A DNA stretch of 45,265 nt from an uncultured Thomasclavelia sp. (GTDB lineage Bacteria; Bacillota_I; Bacilli_A; Erysipelotrichales; Coprobacillaceae), in NCBI RefSeq assembly GCF_944324745.1, contig NZ_CALUXO010000028.1:1-45265 (forward strand). The letters run 5' to 3'. Below the pieces are notes generated by a model. It saw nothing but the letters and a program-made list of their open reading frames with translations. It made no database searches and was not told the DNA's origin. Made by a program: the position numbers and the translations under genes. Below are positions 9,128 through 17,186 of the stretch, piece after piece. Position 1 is the stretch's first letter. The number at the start of each line of letters is the position of its first letter.

Positions 9128-9135
9128 CCTAATTT

Positions 9136-9441
9136 TTAATCATTAAAATAAGTAAACTCTAAACAATAAACTCGCTGATCAAACATTTTAGTATTAAATC
9201 CATAACAATCACACTCATCTATTTCACCAGTCCAATCATTATTTAATTGATCTAATAATGGTTTAACTTCATCTTCTGATAAATCAATGGTTATATAAAA
9301 CTCGCTATGATCTTTGATAAGCTGATATGGTCGATTAGGTGAAATTGAAAAATCAGGATTTATTGTCAATAATTTTTGTTTAACCTCCAAATAATCTTGA
9401 TCATTTTCACTATCAATAACTACATGTAATCTTGCTAACAT
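9136..9441 (-). CDS. Unknown 101-residue cytoplasmic protein
   Basis: Not recognised. The ATG at 9441 is chosen because AGGGGGT lies just upstream; the longer frame to 9468 has no such site. The product begins MLARLHVVIDSEND, is acidic, and has no signal peptide or membrane segment. A CDCYGF stretch lies near residue 76. The alternation of short strands and helices suggests a small alpha/beta fold. It has its own terminator and lies between PII/AmtB and RpiR. Confidence 0.65.
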   Translation of the reverse strand: MLARLHVVIDSENDQDYLEVKQKLLTINPDFSISPNRPYQLIKDHSEFYITIDLSEDEVKPLLDQLNNDWTGEIDECDCYGFNTKMFDQRVYCLEFTYFND

Positions 9442-9484
9442 ACTTACCCCCTTGTTAGTATTATACATTTTATTATCTAAAGAT

Positions 9485-9510
9485 GCAAAAAGTCAGCTTT
9501 CGCTGACTTT
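9485..9510 (-). terminator. Terminator of the amtB-PII operon
   Basis: AAAGTCAGC pairs with GCTGACTTT around four bases; the minus strand continues TTTTTGC. The stem overlaps the PII stop. Confidence 0.85.
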
Positions 9511-9853
9511 AATTAATAGCATCTCGACCAGTTTCACCTGTTCTGATTCTTAACGCACTCTTTAAGTCATAACTAATAATTTTACCATCTCCAGGTTTTC
9601 CGGTGAATGCGGCTTCTTTAATGGCAGCTATCGTCTTAGCTTCCCATTTTTCATCACTTACAATAATCTCAAATTTAATTTTTGGTAACATATTTACTTC
9701 TACTTCATTACCTCGAATCATTTCAGTATAACCTTTTTGAATCCCGCAACCCATTACCTGATAAACCGTAATTCCATGAACTTCAATTTGTGATAACGCT
9801 TCTTTAACATCTTCGAATTTCTCTTCACGGATATATGCCTCAATTTTAATCAC
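9509..9853 (-). CDS. glnK: PII-type nitrogen regulatory protein (GlnB/GlnK)
   Basis: A 114-residue PII protein that senses 2-oxoglutarate and ATP/ADP and usually gates its AmtB partner. The B-loop TGKPGDGKI (about 84-92) and T-loop (about 37-55) are clear. Position 51, where proteobacterial PII carries the uridylylated Tyr, is Val (GNEVEV), so classical uridylylation is not expected, as in many Gram-positives. It follows amtB by 12 bases in one operon ending in a strong terminator. Confidence 0.93.
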   Translation of the reverse strand: MIKIEAYIREEKFEDVKEALSQIEVHGITVYQVMGCGIQKGYTEMIRGNEVEVNMLPKIKFEIIVSDEKWEAKTIAAIKEAAFTGKPGDGKIISYDLKSALRIRTGETGRDAIN

Positions 9854-9865
9854 TGTAACTACCTC

Positions 9866-11107
9866 CTAGTCTAATCCATTGAAAGATGGATATGCTGTTT
9901 CATTGTGTTCTGAAATATCTAATCCAATTTGTTCTTCACGTTTTTCAACTCTTAAAGTAGTAAAGATTCGAACAATTGCGATACAAATTAAGGTTCCAAC
10001 AATAGCAATCAAAACTGTTACGACTATACTAATTAATTGAGCAATTAATAATTGAGTATCCCCAAAGAATAACCCATTCCAATTAGCTGCACCATTAATT
10101 GATGTTTGAGCAAATAGGCCAGTAGCAATACCACCCCAAACACCACCAATACCATGACAACCAAAAGCATCTAGAGCATCATCATAACCGAAATGTTTTT
10201 TAACTTTTGAAATCATTATATAACATAATGGACTGCCTACTAATCCAATAATTATTGCTGCCCAAACCGGTACAAAACCAGCACCTGGAGTAATCGATAC
10301 TAAACCAACTACCAAACCAGTAACACTACCAACTAATGTTGTCTTTTTGGTCATCAAAACATCCATCAACATCCAAGATAACATTCCTGCAGCAGCTGAA
10401 ACAGCAGTTGTCATAAATGCATGTACTGCTAAGCCATTTGCCTGCAAAGCACTACCAGCATTAAATCCGAACCATCCAAATAATAATAAACTAGCTCCAA
10501 GTACAACAAAAGGAATGTTATGAATGCGATAATTTGCATGATCATAATCTTTTCTTTTTCCTAATACTAAACATAATACTAAAGCACTAACCCCAGAACT
10601 AATATGAACAACATTACCGCCGGCAAAATCTACTGATCCTATTTCGGCTAAGAATCCACCATGTCCCCAAACCATGTGAGCCATTGGATAATAAACGATT
10701 ATTGACCAAACGATAATGAATATAAACAAAGCTTTAAATTTCATTCTTCCAGCAACTGCTCCAGTAATTAAAGCTGGTGTGATAATTGCAAACATCATTT
10801 GAAAAGCTGCAAATGCCAGAGCTGGAATCGAATCAGCATAACTACCAGGTTCTAATCCAATACCTGTTAACCCTAAAAAACTAAAATCCCCAATTACTCC
10901 AAAGTGGTCATTACCAAATGCAAGTGAATAACCAAATAACACCCACATCACAATGCCAATACCGATAATAAACATTGATGTCATCATTGTATTAACGACA
11001 TTCTTTCTACGTACCATTCCTCCATAGAAAAATGCTAATCCTGGCGTCATCAATAGGACTAATGCCGCACAGATCAACATGAATCCAGTATCACCTGTGT
11101 TAATCAT
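9866..11107 (-). CDS. amtB: Ammonium transporter AmtB
   Basis: A 413-residue membrane channel with about 11 hydrophobic segments. Seen: TPGLAFFYGGMVRRKN near the N-terminus, the MAHMVWGHGG segment, DFAGGNVVHISSG with a pore histidine, and the second pore histidine region DAFGCHGIGGVWGG. The ATG at 11107 is preferred because AAGGGGG precedes it and because the upstream ATG at 11173 lies inside the promoter. It is co-transcribed with PII. Confidence 0.95.
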   Translation of the reverse strand: MINTGDTGFMLICAALVLLMTPGLAFFYGGMVRRKNVVNTMMTSMFIIGIGIVMWVLFGYSLAFGNDHFGVIGDFSFLGLTGIGLEPGSYADSIPALAFAAFQMMFAIITPALITGAVAGRMKFKALFIFIIVWSIIVYYPMAHMVWGHGGFLAEIGSVDFAGGNVVHISSGVSALVLCLVLGKRKDYDHANYRIHNIPFVVLGASLLLFGWFGFNAGSALQANGLAVHAFMTTAVSAAAGMLSWMLMDVLMTKKTTLVGSVTGLVVGLVSITPGAGFVPVWAAIIIGLVGSPLCYIMISKVKKHFGYDDALDAFGCHGIGGVWGGIATGLFAQTSINGAANWNGLFFGDTQLLIAQLISIVVTVLIAIVGTLICIAIVRIFTTLRVEKREEQIGLDISEHNETAYPSFNGLD

Positions 11108-11144
11108 ATTTATTTCCCCCTTATCTATTATGATTATGACCCAT

Positions 11145-11173
11145 AGTATATATGATAAATTATTATTACGCAA
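11145..11173 (-). promoter_or_regulatory. amtB-PII promoter
   Basis: Minus strand TTGCGT (11168-11173), 17 bases, TATACT (11145-11150), about 35 bases before the amtB start. Confidence 0.7.
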
Positions 11174-11238
11174 GTACTTTTTTATTATTTAGTGATAAAA
11201 ATTAATAATTTGTTATTATTTTGATAAAATATTATATA

Positions 11239-11269
11239 AAAAAAGAATTAACCATATAAGTTAATTCTT
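11239..11269 (-). terminator. Terminator of the marR-MATE operon
   Basis: AAGAATTAAC pairs with GTTAATTCTT around 7 bases, followed by seven T on the minus strand. Confidence 0.85.
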
Positions 11270-12613
11270 AATTTCCATCTTTAAATTCTTCTTTATAAAC
11301 GATTTAAAAGCAAAGGTATTTGTAATCGTAGTACATAAATCTGAAATTGGCTCTGCCAAAATAACCGCAAAAACTCCATTAGCTATAAAATTAGGCAACA
11401 AGTAAATCAAAGGAATCAATAAGATAATTTTACGATAGAATGCAAAGAAAAATGATCTTTTTCCAAATCCTAATGATGTATATGTTTGTTGATAAGTAGA
11501 ATTAGCACCCATAATAATAAATCCAAATACATATACTCTTAACATCCAGCTAGCTAATTCAATTAATTCTGGATCATTAGCAAACATACTAACAAATAAA
11601 TTTGGGAATAATTCCATGCATAAAACCCCAATTATAGAATAGGTTAAAGCAGCTTTTAAAGCTAAAGAAATTGTTTGTTTAACACGATCGTATTGTTTGG
11701 CTCCATAGTTATAAGAAATAATTGGTTGTGTTGCCTGAGCAATTCCTTCCATAGGTAATGATAATATTTGTGACATTGACATCATGATCGTCATGGAACT
11801 TACTGCAATATCGCCACCGAAAAATAATAGCTGACGATTAAAAGATACTTGTAAAATTCCTTCAGTCGAACTCATAAAAAATGGTGACAATCCTAAACCA
11901 ATAACTCTTTTCATTACTGGTATATCAAATTTCAAAGCTTCTTTTTTTAATCTTAAAGTGGTCTTTTTTCCAAAGAAGAATCCCAAGACCCAGACACATG
12001 ATACAAACTGAGAAATAATTGTTGCCAGCGCTGCACCAGCAACACCCATATTAAAACTATAAATGAAAATCGGATCTAAAATAATGTTTAATATACCACC
12101 TAAAAGCAATGTAAACATCCCATATTTAGCAAATCCCTGAGCATTAATAAAATAATTTAGGCCAACACTCAACTGTGCAAAAATAGTTCCCCAGCTATAA
12201 ATATTTAAATATTCTAAGGCATAGCCAATAGTATTTTCACTGGCACCAAATAAAAGTAAAATATTTGTTCCAAATAAATTTAAGATAATAATAATGATAA
12301 TTGAAGTTATCAGTAAACTTTTAAAACAGTTGGCCAAGATTCTTTCTGCTTCTTTGATATTCTTTTCTCCAAGACGAATTGAAGCAAGAGGAGCCCCACC
12401 ACGACCAAATAAATTAGTTACTGCTGTAATTATAGTTACAATTGAAGTACATAGCCCTATACCCGCAATTGCCATTGAGCTATTAGGTAATTGACCGATA
12501 TAAATACGGTCGACCAAGTTATAAATTAAAGTTGTTAATTGTGCTAAAATTGACGGTATTGCCAGTGATAATAATAATTTAGATATTTTTTCTTTCTCTA
12601 ATCTTTCATTCAT
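11261..12613 (-). CDS. MATE-family efflux transporter
   Basis: A 450-residue membrane protein with about 12 hydrophobic segments and the MATE layout: LSLAIPSILAQL near the N-terminus, LVDRIYIGQ in helix 2, then QPIISYNYGAKQYDRVK in the second half. Family members export cationic drugs or metabolites using a sodium or proton gradient. It overlaps marR by ATGA, so export is probably induced by a compound that releases MarR. Substrate unknown. Confidence 0.92.
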   Translation of the reverse strand: MNERLEKEKISKLLLSLAIPSILAQLTTLIYNLVDRIYIGQLPNSSMAIAGIGLCTSIVTIITAVTNLFGRGGAPLASIRLGEKNIKEAERILANCFKSLLITSIIIIIILNLFGTNILLLFGASENTIGYALEYLNIYSWGTIFAQLSVGLNYFINAQGFAKYGMFTLLLGGILNIILDPIFIYSFNMGVAGAALATIISQFVSCVWVLGFFFGKKTTLRLKKEALKFDIPVMKRVIGLGLSPFFMSSTEGILQVSFNRQLLFFGGDIAVSSMTIMMSMSQILSLPMEGIAQATQPIISYNYGAKQYDRVKQTISLALKAALTYSIIGVLCMELFPNLFVSMFANDPELIELASWMLRVYVFGFIIMGANSTYQQTYTSLGFGKRSFFFAFYRKIILLIPLIYLLPNFIANGVFAVILAEPISDLCTTITNTFAFKSFIKKNLKMEIKN

Positions 12614-13041
12614 TGACTTACTTTCCCTCCAATATTTTGATACATTTTCATTAATATCTGATCATATAATTCTTTTTCTTGTTCTTCGATTCCTTGATAA
12701 AGCTGTTTTTTATAATTAGATTGAATCATTTGGATTTCACCAATAACTACTGTCGCCTCTTTAGTTATTTCTAACAGATTACAGCGGCGGTTATTGGGAT
12801 TCGGTGTTCGATTTAAATAACCTCTTTTGACAAGTTTTTCAATTCCAATGGAAACATGTGCTTTTGATATTCTTCGGATATCAACTATCTCTTGAGCATA
12901 GTGATATTGCGGATTATTGGCTAAAAATGCCAATATATCAATTTCAATTTGAGTAATCTGATATTTTTTTTGTAACTCTTCAAATAAACTGTTATAGTAC
13001 TTTAGAATATGTTCATAAATCGGTAATGTTAATGTTTTCAT
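12610..13041 (-). CDS. MarR-family transcriptional regulator
   Basis: A 143-residue winged-helix regulator. The recognition helix is around RRISKAHVSIGIEKLVKRG (56-74), followed by the wing TPNPNNRRCNLLEITKE (79-95). RBS GGAGG. It is the first gene of a two-gene operon with the MATE exporter. A 22-bp dyad just after the promoter -10 is the likely autoregulatory operator. Confidence 0.92.
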   Translation of the reverse strand: MKTLTLPIYEHILKYYNSLFEELQKKYQITQIEIDILAFLANNPQYHYAQEIVDIRRISKAHVSIGIEKLVKRGYLNRTPNPNNRRCNLLEITKEATVVIGEIQMIQSNYKKQLYQGIEEQEKELYDQILMKMYQNIGGKVSQ

Positions 13042-13053
13042 GCCCAGCCTCCA

Positions 13054-13101
13054 AATAGTTTATTTTTTAACTATTATATATTAAACTGTTTAAATATTCA
13101 A
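13054..13101 (-). promoter_or_regulatory. marR promoter and MarR operator
   Basis: Minus strand TTGAAT (13096-13101), 17 bases, TATAAT (13073-13078). A perfect dyad of AATAGTT and AACTATT with an 8-base centre (13054-13075) overlaps the -10 edge and the start point, a repressor position. Confidence 0.7.
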
Positions 13102-13130
13102 CTATCCATCAGTGATTTTCACAATAAGAA

Positions 13131-13156
13131 AAAAACTATACAGCCAAGCTGTATAG
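13131..13156 (-). terminator. Terminator of the PepSY two-component operon
   Basis: CTATACAGC pairs with GCTGTATAG around three bases, then a T-run on the minus strand, directly after the PepSY lipoprotein stop. Confidence 0.85.
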
Positions 13157-13157
13157 C

Positions 13158-13658
13158 TTAATAACGATCTTCTTCGTATTTAATGATTTCACCAGTATTA
13201 GCATTAACCTCGATATCATATTCAATATTATCTTTGATAATCTCAATTTCATATTTTAAAATACCATCATCATAATCAAGTTTACATTTTATTAAATTTC
13301 CGCCACCACCAATGTGGTCACTAGCAATTTGCTTTGCCCGATCTTCACTAACTGCCGCCTCTAAATTTTGACCATCAGTAGTTTGACCACCATATTCATC
13401 GTCCTTTTCCTTTTTAACGATATCACCAGTTTCACCATCGATTTCCAGATCATATTTTTCATTATCAGTTATAATTTCAAATTCATAGTAAGTTCTACCA
13501 TCATCATGATCTTGTTTTGATTTAATTACTTCACCATTTACTTCTTTTAAAGCAATCTCTTTAGCTTCATCTAGCGACATAATATTGTTGTTTCCTTGAC
13601 ATCCAACTATCAATAATCCTAATAATACTAATCCTAATATTTTTTTCATCCTGTTCAC
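13158..13658 (-). CDS. PepSY-domain lipoprotein
   Basis: A 166-residue secreted lipoprotein: signal peptide with lipobox LIVGC (Cys20), then two PepSY repeats (about 28-90 and 97-166). Each repeat ends in a YDLEIDGETGDIVK-type strand. PepSY domains are extracytoplasmic and often inhibit proteases or sense the envelope. The gene overlaps the end of the histidine kinase gene by four bases and is last in the operon, so it is probably an accessory or output of that system. Ligand unknown. Confidence 0.88.
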   Translation of the reverse strand: MNRMKKILGLVLLGLLIVGCQGNNNIMSLDEAKEIALKEVNGEVIKSKQDHDDGRTYYEFEIITDNEKYDLEIDGETGDIVKKEKDDEYGGQTTDGQNLEAAVSEDRAKQIASDHIGGGGNLIKCKLDYDDGILKYEIEIIKDNIEYDIEVNANTGEIIKYEEDRY

Positions 13659-14713
13659 TCCTGTTCACTAATAAATATTATTATAAATTCTGTATATTCC
13701 CCGACTTCACTAATAACTTTAATTGGATAATGATAAACATTACATATTCTTTTAGCAATAGCTAAACCCAAGCCAAAATTATTATTATTTTGGGCTCTTG
13801 ATTCATCGACCCGATAAAAACGATTGAAGATATGCTCTATTTTATCCTTTTCAATTCCAATTCCATAATCTTTAACTTTCAAATAACGATCATGATAACT
13901 GATGCATATTCGTTTAGAATCATCACGTGAATATTTAATAGCATTATCAATCAAAATAATTAATAACTGTTTTAAATGTTCTGGCCGCATCCATATCTGC
14001 TGGTCATCATGAAGATCAAAACGAAAATCGAACTCTGGATGTACTTCCTTAAAATTATTAATTAACTCGGCTACGATAGCCTCAATATCTGCTGGTTTAT
14101 CACATTGAATCTTCATCTCACGAGTTAAATGTAGTAGTTCATTACATAACTGAGCTAATCTTTCAACTTCACTATGAGCAACATCTAAAGCATCATCTAA
14201 AACCACTGGATCGTTTTTCCCCCAACGTTGTAGCATTTCTAAATTTCCTTTAATGATTGCCAGAGGGGTTTTTAATTCATGGGACGCATCACTTACAAAT
14301 TGATTTTGCTGAATCAAAGCATTTTCAGCCTGGCTGATAGTTTCATTAAATTCACGACCCAGTTTGGCCAATTCATCATTTCCCTCAATTGGTAAACGGT
14401 GACTAAAACCTTCGTTTTTGATTTTTTGAACGTTATTAGTAAATTGCTCAACGGTCTTTAAAAATTGCTGGCTAATAACAATTCCGCTAAAAATACTAGC
14501 AACTAATGCCACTATTAATAGGATAACCAATAATAAAATAATTACTCCAGCTACTGGTATCGCCAAATCTTGATCCATAGCATAAATACGACCAATAATT
14601 AATAAGTAATAAGTCATGTAAATAATTAAAATGACACTAAATAATACAATAACACTCATAATTATTAATGATGTTGAACTGATTAACTGAAAGCGAAAAG
14701 TTTTCTTTTTCAT
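13655..14713 (-). CDS. Sensor histidine kinase with minimal extracellular region
   Basis: A 352-residue kinase. Two membrane segments (about 17-40 and 52-78) leave only about 12 residues outside. Then HAMP (about 80-132), phospho-acceptor His145 in SDASHELKTPLAIIKGN, and an ATPase domain with N-box DNAIKYS and G-boxes DYGIGIE and FGLGLAIAK. With so little outside, it probably senses through the membrane or a partner such as the PepSY proteins. It overlaps the response regulator gene by ATGA. Confidence 0.93.
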   Translation of the reverse strand: MKKKTFRFQLISSTSLIIMSVIVLFSVILIIYMTYYLLIIGRIYAMDQDLAIPVAGVIILLLVILLIVALVASIFSGIVISQQFLKTVEQFTNNVQKIKNEGFSHRLPIEGNDELAKLGREFNETISQAENALIQQNQFVSDASHELKTPLAIIKGNLEMLQRWGKNDPVVLDDALDVAHSEVERLAQLCNELLHLTREMKIQCDKPADIEAIVAELINNFKEVHPEFDFRFDLHDDQQIWMRPEHLKQLLIILIDNAIKYSRDDSKRICISYHDRYLKVKDYGIGIEKDKIEHIFNRFYRVDESRAQNNNNFGLGLAIAKRICNVYHYPIKVISEVGEYTEFIIIFISEQE

Positions 14714-15363
14714 CCTAAACGATATCCTACACCACGAACTGTTTCAATAGGAATTTCTTTCATCTTATTACGTAAATAACGAATATATACTTCTACTACA
14801 TTAGTCGAAACTTCGCCATCATAGCCCCAAACTTGATCAAGTATATCATTACGTGAAACAACTCTACCGCCATTTTTAACTAACAATGTCAATAAATCAA
14901 ATTCAGTTGTCGTTAAAACAATCAACTGACCTTGATAGTAAACTTCTCGTTTATCCATGACAATTAAGACATCCCCATAACTGTATTCATTACTTGAATT
15001 TAACATCTTAACTCGTCTTAATAGAGCATTTATTCGTGCCAGTAATTCTTCCATTGCAAAAGGTTTGGCCAGATAATCATCGGCACCTACTTGCAGACCA
15101 TTTACACGATCCATAACTTCATCACGAGCGGTTAACATTATTATTGGTGTCTGTTTTACTTCACGCAAGCGACGACATAATTCAATTCCATTAATTCGTG
15201 GCAGCATTAAATCTAACAAAATCAATTCATAATCATTATCTAACGCTTTATTTAATCCAGTTTCTCCATCAAATGCCTGCTCACATTGATAACCACTATG
15301 AGTTAATTCTAATTTTAGTAAATTCGACATATTTTTTTCATCTTCAATTATTAAAATAGCCAT
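14710..15363 (-). CDS. OmpR/PhoB-type response regulator
   Basis: A 217-residue regulator starting MAILIIEDEKN. The receiver domain has the phospho-acceptor Asp in LILLDLMLPRINGIE and Lys in DDYLAKPF. A winged-helix output domain ends ETVRGVGYRLG. The start at 15363 is favoured by AAGGAG seven bases upstream; ATG at 15366 is the alternative. A longer upstream frame would run through the preceding PepSY gene. Partner of the adjacent kinase. Confidence 0.94.
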   Translation of the reverse strand: MAILIIEDEKNMSNLLKLELTHSGYQCEQAFDGETGLNKALDNDYELILLDLMLPRINGIELCRRLREVKQTPIIMLTARDEVMDRVNGLQVGADDYLAKPFAMEELLARINALLRRVKMLNSSNEYSYGDVLIVMDKREVYYQGQLIVLTTTEFDLLTLLVKNGGRVVSRNDILDQVWGYDGEVSTNVVEVYIRYLRNKMKEIPIETVRGVGYRLG

Positions 15364-15367
15364 CATA

Positions 15368-15673
15368 TCACTCCTTATATTCAAAACCAATGATTCTGCT
15401 AGTTTTAGCACTGATATCCACTTCAATCTGCTCTTGATTTTGATCTTCTATTATTATTTCATAAACAATCTCTAAATCCTCATATTCCACTTCAGACGAA
15501 ATTATCGTTCCTGGAAATCGATTTAAAGCAATTGTATGGGCTTCACTTCTCGAACAATTAATATTATTCAATGTTGTGTTAAGGATGTATATTCCCGATG
15601 AGACAATTAATACAATTACCAGTATTGCCAAAACTATCATCTGTTTACGATACTTTAATAATTTATCCATCAT
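15368..15673 (-). CDS. Membrane-anchored PepSY-like protein
   Basis: A 101-residue protein: short cytoplasmic start, one membrane segment (about 13-35), then one extracytoplasmic PepSY-like unit (SRSEAHTIALNRFPG, later IEVDISAKTSRIIGFE). AGGAGG favours ATG 15673 or 15670. First gene of the four-gene operon, ending 4 bases before the response regulator start. Its fold matches the repeats of the lipoprotein at the operon's other end. Confidence 0.82.
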   Translation of the reverse strand: MMDKLLKYRKQMIVLAILVIVLIVSSGIYILNTTLNNINCSRSEAHTIALNRFPGTIISSEVEYEDLEIVYEIIIEDQNQEQIEVDISAKTSRIIGFEYKE

Positions 15674-15744
15674 CGATACCTCCTTTTCTACATCTATATC
15701 ATAACGCATTTTCAGCTATTTTTGCTTAAAAACAGCTAATAAAA

Positions 15745-15764
15745 TTATGAGAATTTTCTCATAA
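15745..15764. promoter_or_regulatory. Palindrome upstream of the PepSY operon
   Basis: TTATGAGAA and TTCTCATAA separated by two bases: a perfect 9-bp dyad about 75 bases before the operon start. The loop is too short for a good hairpin, so a protein site is more likely. Confidence 0.4.
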
Positions 15765-15766
15765 AT

Positions 15767-15787
15767 AAAAACTGCCTAAGCAGTTTT
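15767..15787 (-). terminator. Terminator of the 99-residue membrane gene
   Basis: AAAACTGC pairs with GCAGTTTT around CTAA, T-rich on the minus strand; overlaps the stop. Confidence 0.75.
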
Positions 15788-16085
15788 AAACTAAATAATT
15801 AACAATAAATAAGATTAATAAAGGTACCATCAAAAATATACCACTTTTAATCAAAAAACGATCATCATTATAATTATCGATACAATCCATAATCTTTTGA
15901 GTAGAAATAAAATGTGATAAAAAATTTCGAAACCGATAACCACAACAAATCCCTACCCCAATAATTCCAAAAATCAAATAGCAGGCATTCAAACAATTAA
16001 AGGACATCACTCCAGCTATTCGCAACAATAATAAATAAATCAAAACTAATAAATAAATACCATAAATAAATACAATTCCCTTCAT
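15786..16085 (-). CDS. Unknown small membrane protein, about three segments
   Basis: 99 residues, mostly hydrophobic: segments at about 2-24, 31-50 and 80-98, with a polar stretch (FRNFLSHFISTQKIMDCIDNYNDD) between the second and third. Four Cys lie in or near the first two segments. No family recognised. Own terminator, and divergent from the VanZ-like gene. Confidence 0.65.
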   Translation of the reverse strand: MKGIVFIYGIYLLVLIYLLLLRIAGVMSFNCLNACYLIFGIIGVGICCGYRFRNFLSHFISTQKIMDCIDNYNDDRFLIKSGIFLMVPLLILFIVNYLV

Positions 16086-16207
16086 TTCCCAATCACTTCC
16101 TTATTCATATTATAGCATAACAACTATTAAAAATCTGTTTACTTAATAATTTTTTAGAATCTAAATAATATAAATAATTTAATATTCGCCTTTTTCACTC
16201 ATAATAA

Positions 16208-16235
16208 TTGTCTTTTTTTGTTTTTTAGATATAAT
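16208..16235 (+). promoter_or_regulatory. Promoter overlapping the VanZ-like gene start
   Basis: TTGTCT (16208-16213), 16 bases, TATAAT (16230-16235). The predicted transcript start falls at about 16242-16243, on the ATG at 16243, so the message could be leaderless. Confidence 0.55.
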
Positions 16236-16242
16236 GGAAACT

Positions 16243-16656
16243 ATGAAAAAGATTAGATATTTTATTCCCATGTTTATATGGATGCTTTTTATTTTTTTGA
16301 TGTCACAAACAAACGGTAATGACTCTAGCTCTCAAAGTAATTTTATTGTTGATATTATTATTAAAATCATCAATATCGATCATGATACCTTGTCACTCAT
16401 TGTCAGAAAATGTGCACATTTTACGGAATATACAATTTTAGCATTCCTTATTTACTATGGATTAGCTAAAAACCAAGTAAACAATAAATCCATACTGCTA
16501 TATACAGTACTAATTACATTTGCCTATGCTTGCAGTGATGAATTTCATCAGTTATTTATTAATGGTCGTAGTGGACAATTCAAAGATGTTTTGATTGATA
16601 CTTCTGGTGTCATCTTTATTTGTTTATGGCATTATTTAAAGAAATCTAAATCATAG
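16243..16656 (+). CDS. VanZ-family membrane protein
   Basis: 137 residues from ATG 16243 (an in-frame ATG at 16234 is inside the -10 box). VanZ features: IWMLFIFLMSQTNG, the RKCAHFTEYTILAFLIYYGL segment, and SDEFHQLFINGRSGQFKDVLIDTSG. About four membrane segments. VanZ relatives affect low-level glycopeptide resistance, but most, like this, stand alone with no van cluster and no known role. No Shine-Dalgarno sequence is visible. Confidence 0.85.
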   Translation: MKKIRYFIPMFIWMLFIFLMSQTNGNDSSSQSNFIVDIIIKIINIDHDTLSLIVRKCAHFTEYTILAFLIYYGLAKNQVNNKSILLYTVLITFAYACSDEFHQLFINGRSGQFKDVLIDTSGVIFICLWHYLKKSKS

Positions 16657-16666
16657 ATTTCTTTTT
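16638..16666 (+). terminator. Terminator of the VanZ-like gene
   Basis: AAAGAAATCTA pairs with TAGATTTCTTT around five bases, T-run after. The left arm lies inside the coding end. Confidence 0.8.
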
Positions 16667-16713
16667 TGCATAAATAATCATTATAATAGCATACTATAGT
16701 TGGGTGAATAATT

Positions 16714-17142
16714 ATGGATGATGATATTAAACTACTAAATTATATTTATCAAAATTCGCAAATGGGTGTAGACACAATTAGCCAATTGATCGATATTGTT
16801 GAAAATCCCCGTTTTAAAAGATATTTACAAAAAAAATATCATGGTTATCAAAAATTTCATTTAAAAGCCAAACGTTTGCTCCATCAACACGGTTATGATG
16901 AACGTGGGATTAAAAAAATCGATCAGATCAAAACATATTTAATGATAAACATGCAAACATTAACTGATCATTCTTCCAGTCATATTGCCAAAATGTTAAT
17001 GGTTGGCAGTAGTATGGGAATAATCAATACAATTACTACCGTAAAAAAATGTCATAAAGCTAAAAAAGAAATTATTAAATTAATGCGAAAATTAAGAAAA
17101 TTTGAAGAAGAATCATTTAACGACTTAAAACTATTTTTATAA
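16714..17142 (+). CDS. Unknown 142-residue helical-bundle protein
   Basis: Almost entirely helical and basic, with segments at about 3-30, 31-58, 66-95 and 115-140, like a ferritin-like four-helix bundle. No clear di-iron ExxH motif is seen. Start MDDDIKLLNYIYQNSQMG is preceded by GGGTGA. A similar layout is common in small Firmicute proteins of unknown function. It has its own -10 (TATAAT at 16682) and a shared terminator. Confidence 0.7.
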   Translation: MDDDIKLLNYIYQNSQMGVDTISQLIDIVENPRFKRYLQKKYHGYQKFHLKAKRLLHQHGYDERGIKKIDQIKTYLMINMQTLTDHSSSHIAKMLMVGSSMGIINTITTVKKCHKAKKEIIKLMRKLRKFEEESFNDLKLFL

Positions 17143-17145
17143 AGT

Positions 17146-17173
17146 AAAAAAAGGAATCGTGTGATTCCTTTTT
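17146..17173. terminator. Bidirectional terminator between convergent genes
   Basis: AAAAAGGAATC pairs with GATTCCTTTTT around GTGT. It serves the helical protein (+) and glutamine synthetase (-). Confidence 0.85.
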
Positions 17174-17186
17174 AAATTAATCATTA

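Noticed and set aside
11108-11173. Longer start for AmtB
   Set aside because: The extra 22 codons overlap the promoter -35 and -10; ATG 11107 has a strong RBS.
15364-15426. Longer start for the response regulator
   Set aside because: It would overlap the PepSY gene; ATG 15363 has AAGGAG and gives the usual receiver start.
16243-16656. Glycopeptide resistance cluster
   Set aside because: Only a VanZ-like protein is present; no vanHAX or vanRS. The two-component system nearby is tied to PepSY proteins.
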